From Tubulanus polymorphus (taxonomy: Eukaryota > Nemertea > Palaeonemertea > Tubulaniformes > Tubulanidae), in assembly GCF_964204645.1 (NCBI RefSeq), contig NC_134026.1:8503450-8567449 (forward strand): 64,000 nt of DNA, in the 5' to 3' direction. Below the pieces are notes generated by a model, which saw only the letters and a list, made by a program, of their open reading frames with translations, was not told the origin of the DNA and did not search any database. Position numbers and translations under genes: made by a program. Shown in pieces: positions 62,941 through 64,000 of the stretch; within the stretch, counting starts at the first letter, position 1; every line of letters starts with the position of its first letter.

Positions 62941-63401
62941 AACAAGCATAATTATGAAAAGAGCGCGAGGAAAGTAGCTTTCTGTGTGGGTCAACCAAGG
63001 CCTCCGCTGCAAGGACCCAGTTAAAAAGGGGAAGTAAATTGAAATGAAAGGTCGGGAAAAGAAATGATAATTGATGAATTTCGTAAATCTAAGGAGAGTG
63101 TATGAGTAAGCTAGACAGTTCAGAAGATGGAGCTTTCATAACCAGTAAGGGTCAATACATTGATAGATATCATTGTAGGCGGAGGTGAGATAGGATCAAA
63201 GTCTACGTTTTAATTTAGTTTTCTTGTTTGTATACGATCTCGATGGAAAAAGTAGTCTTTGCCAGATGTTTGAAAGAATATTTTGAGATCAATTTTGATG
63301 TGGGGGCTTTTGGTATTTGTTTTGAAAATAAAGAATATGCGTGGTCTGATTGAATGTTATTTTGAATGTTGACAAATCGGTAATTCGTTTTTGGCTGATC
63401 A

Positions 63402-63749
63402 TTAGTCGCGGTTACGCGAGCGTTTTTGGCCCAGGCCAAATTTGGCACTTGCACATTACTGTTGGTGAACAACACTGTTCACACGGATGCCAAATGGGCC
63501 CGTGTCTATGGGCCCGACCAAAAACATCGGACCAGGCCTGAGCCAAATTTTTGGCACGGGACAAATTAATGATTGCGTTTGAATTGCAACTGGTTGCGGA
63601 AATGACTCACTTCGCTTTGTTTGAGCATTGTTTATCGGGTGAGTTAATAGTTCACGTGTGAGCTCGCTCTCTGATTAGGCCCGGGCCAAATTTGACTCGG
63701 GCCTGATTAGTGCCAAATGGCCTGGGCCAAATCGTCTGCGTGCGATCAC
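63402..63749 (-). mobile_element. GGCCCGGG-family MITE, copy 3
   Basis: Inverted relative to copies 1 and 2. It ends GTGCGATCAC and contains GCGTTTGAATTGCAACTGGT, CTGATTAGGCCCGGGCC and GTTTTTGGCCCAGGCCAAAT, with an additional self-complementary GGTGAACAACACTGTTCAC at about 63463. Confidence 0.8.
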
Positions 63750-64000
63750 AGCTATAATTCTGTTTACATATAACAGACGCATTTTCAGAATGACTGGTTG
63801 ACTGATATATGTATATATTCTCAGTCTTTCAAATGGATAAACGAAATCCGCAGTTGGTTATATATAGACCTATTTTTCTAGTGAATCGAGTTTTTAACTA
63901 AACCTCATCACCAGAAAAACGAAAATGTTTCGTTGTTTCGATTATCTGATGTTACGTCAGAAACGTTAGAAAAATAAATCTATATATAATCAGCTCACTT
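63750..64000. other. No recognisable gene
   Basis: The short terminal stretch shows no supported feature. Confidence 0.35.

Overview
This is a window of animal nuclear DNA, most likely from a non-vertebrate and probably marine species. It is AT-rich by eye and CpG is not visibly depleted. It has small GT-AG spliced exons, many short foldback/MITE-type elements, Penelope-like and non-LTR retroelement debris, long (AT)n arrays and no bacterial gene organisation. I cannot name the phylum from sequence alone.

The one gene I can identify confidently is the 5' part of a Musashi-family RNA-binding protein gene on the minus strand (616-1719). Four coding exons join in frame to give the first 91 residues: a short N-terminus, RNP2 (MFIGGL) and RNP1 (RGFGFVTF) of RRM1. 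The gene runs off the left edge inside an intron. A promoter-like stretch with CCAAT boxes and a CRE lies at 1840-1960. Two other possible coding regions are unidentified and weak: a partial open frame at 1-205 (minus) and a spliced-looking exon plus a downstream frame at 45.8-46.5 kb (plus).

The remaining ~62 kb contains no gene I can recognise. It is a mosaic of repeats: (1) three related families (3875-4288; 17437-17925 and 41440-41560; 38352-38625, 48800-48917 and 53389-53493) that share a hairpin motif, TGAyGATG-stem-CGAAACG, resembling a hammerhead-ribozyme core, and a common edge GTGGGATTT; one copy is a 115-nt perfect-looking palindrome with a 38-bp one-sided extension and an exact 13-bp target duplication, as expected of Penelope-like element pseudo-LTRs; (2) foldback elements whose arms carry a tRNA-like B-box (15.0, 59.9 and 61.5 kb, the last broken by two nested insertions of another element); (3) several MITE families defined by TTTGGCCCGGGCCAAA, GGGCCCAGTT, AGGGGCGGATCC, TAGGGTATGTCAC and other termini; (4) 3' tails of non-LTR retroelements; (5) microsatellites and minisatellites, including (AT)n tracts at 5.1 and 42.2 kb and a GGGACA/GGCACA array at 40.75 kb.

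Because the Musashi start lies near the left edge, most of the window is either its upstream intergenic/regulatory territory or a very long 5' UTR intron; the sequence alone does not decide between these.
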